From positions 1 to 5,162 of the forward strand of contig JAJZAL010000322.1 in assembly GCA_021799405.1 (NCBI GenBank): a DNA stretch of 5,162 nt, given 5' to 3'. The notes below the pieces were generated by a model. That model worked only from the letters and a program-made list of their open reading frames with translations, searched no databases and had not been told where the DNA came from. This stretch comes from Acidobacteriota bacterium. Its GTDB lineage: Bacteria > Acidobacteriota > Terriglobia > Terriglobales > Acidobacteriaceae. Positions within the stretch are counted from its first letter, which is position 1. Each line of letters opens with the position of its first letter. This document shows positions 5,000-5,162 of the stretch, in pieces. The translations under genes were made by a program, and so were the position numbers.

Positions 5000-5162
5000 T
5001 TGAAATCGGCAGGAGGTGACTATCTCCTCGTGGGCGTATTCAAAGGCTCTAGAGCGGAACCAAGATTGCTATATCCCGGATGCTAGGGGTGCGATAAATT
5101 TGGTTTGGCGATTTCCGCGAAGACAAGCGATGGCGCAAGCTTATTCGGACGATTTGCGTTCG
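5000..5162 (-). pseudogene. Frameshifted upstream part of the HNH restriction endonuclease gene
   Basis: On the minus strand the nuclease frame stays open to a TAG at 5071-5069 (reading QSWFRSRAFEYAHEEIVTSC). A second frame, open from the window edge to a stop at 5051-5049, reads PNQIYRTPSIRDIAILV at about 5108-5058. Joining AILV to RSRAFEYAHEE needs just one base removed, for example C5057. A third frame, with its stop at 5085-5083, reads NRPNKLAPSLVFAEIAKP and could be yet earlier coding sequence. Taken together these look like one protein broken by one or two frameshifts. The stretches are short and lie at the window edge, so this is inference; sequencing error is an alternative, and the true start lies beyond 5162. 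Confidence 0.45.

Overview
The window reads as accessory chromosomal DNA of a moderately GC-rich bacterium, most likely an acidobacterium. That guess rests on the spacer at about 1560-1850. It holds small TGAA-looped GC hairpins and a 'cgtgccctgatac'-type repeat that I remember from acidobacterial intergenic DNA. It is recollection, not a search result.

Layout from left to right. Positions 1-99 are the last 32 codons of a plus-strand gene that starts outside the window, possibly a transposase C-terminus. About 203-1528 is an apparently intact IS110-family insertion sequence of the IS1111 type. Its DEDD/serine transposase lies on the minus strand (1495-407), short subterminal inverted repeats mark its ends, and a roughly 195-base hairpin-rich tail follows the transposase, where a bridge RNA would be expected. 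Positions 1529-1918 carry no gene but hold several layers of repeats. Positions 3265-1919 (minus) encode a membrane M48/Ste24-type zinc metalloprotease with a signal peptide, HEMGH and a downstream ExxAD glutamate.

The right third is a restriction-modification locus of visibly lower GC. It has a beta-class DNA adenine methyltransferase with an XRE-like helix-turn-helix inside its target-recognition region (3411-4559, plus). Tail to tail with it, overlapping by 34 bp, is an HNH endonuclease (4999-4526, minus) that I think belongs to the BstXI family. The nuclease has lost a clean 5' part: protein-like sequence continues to the window edge but only by changing reading frame, so it is probably a frameshifted pseudogene. 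If so, the methyltransferase may be left as an orphan.

The protease and methyltransferase diverge from a shared AT-richer spacer (3266-3410). The most interesting points are the R-M pair (domain layout, convergent overlap, probable loss of the nuclease) and the candidate bridge RNA of the IS1111-type element. I see no clearly new system.
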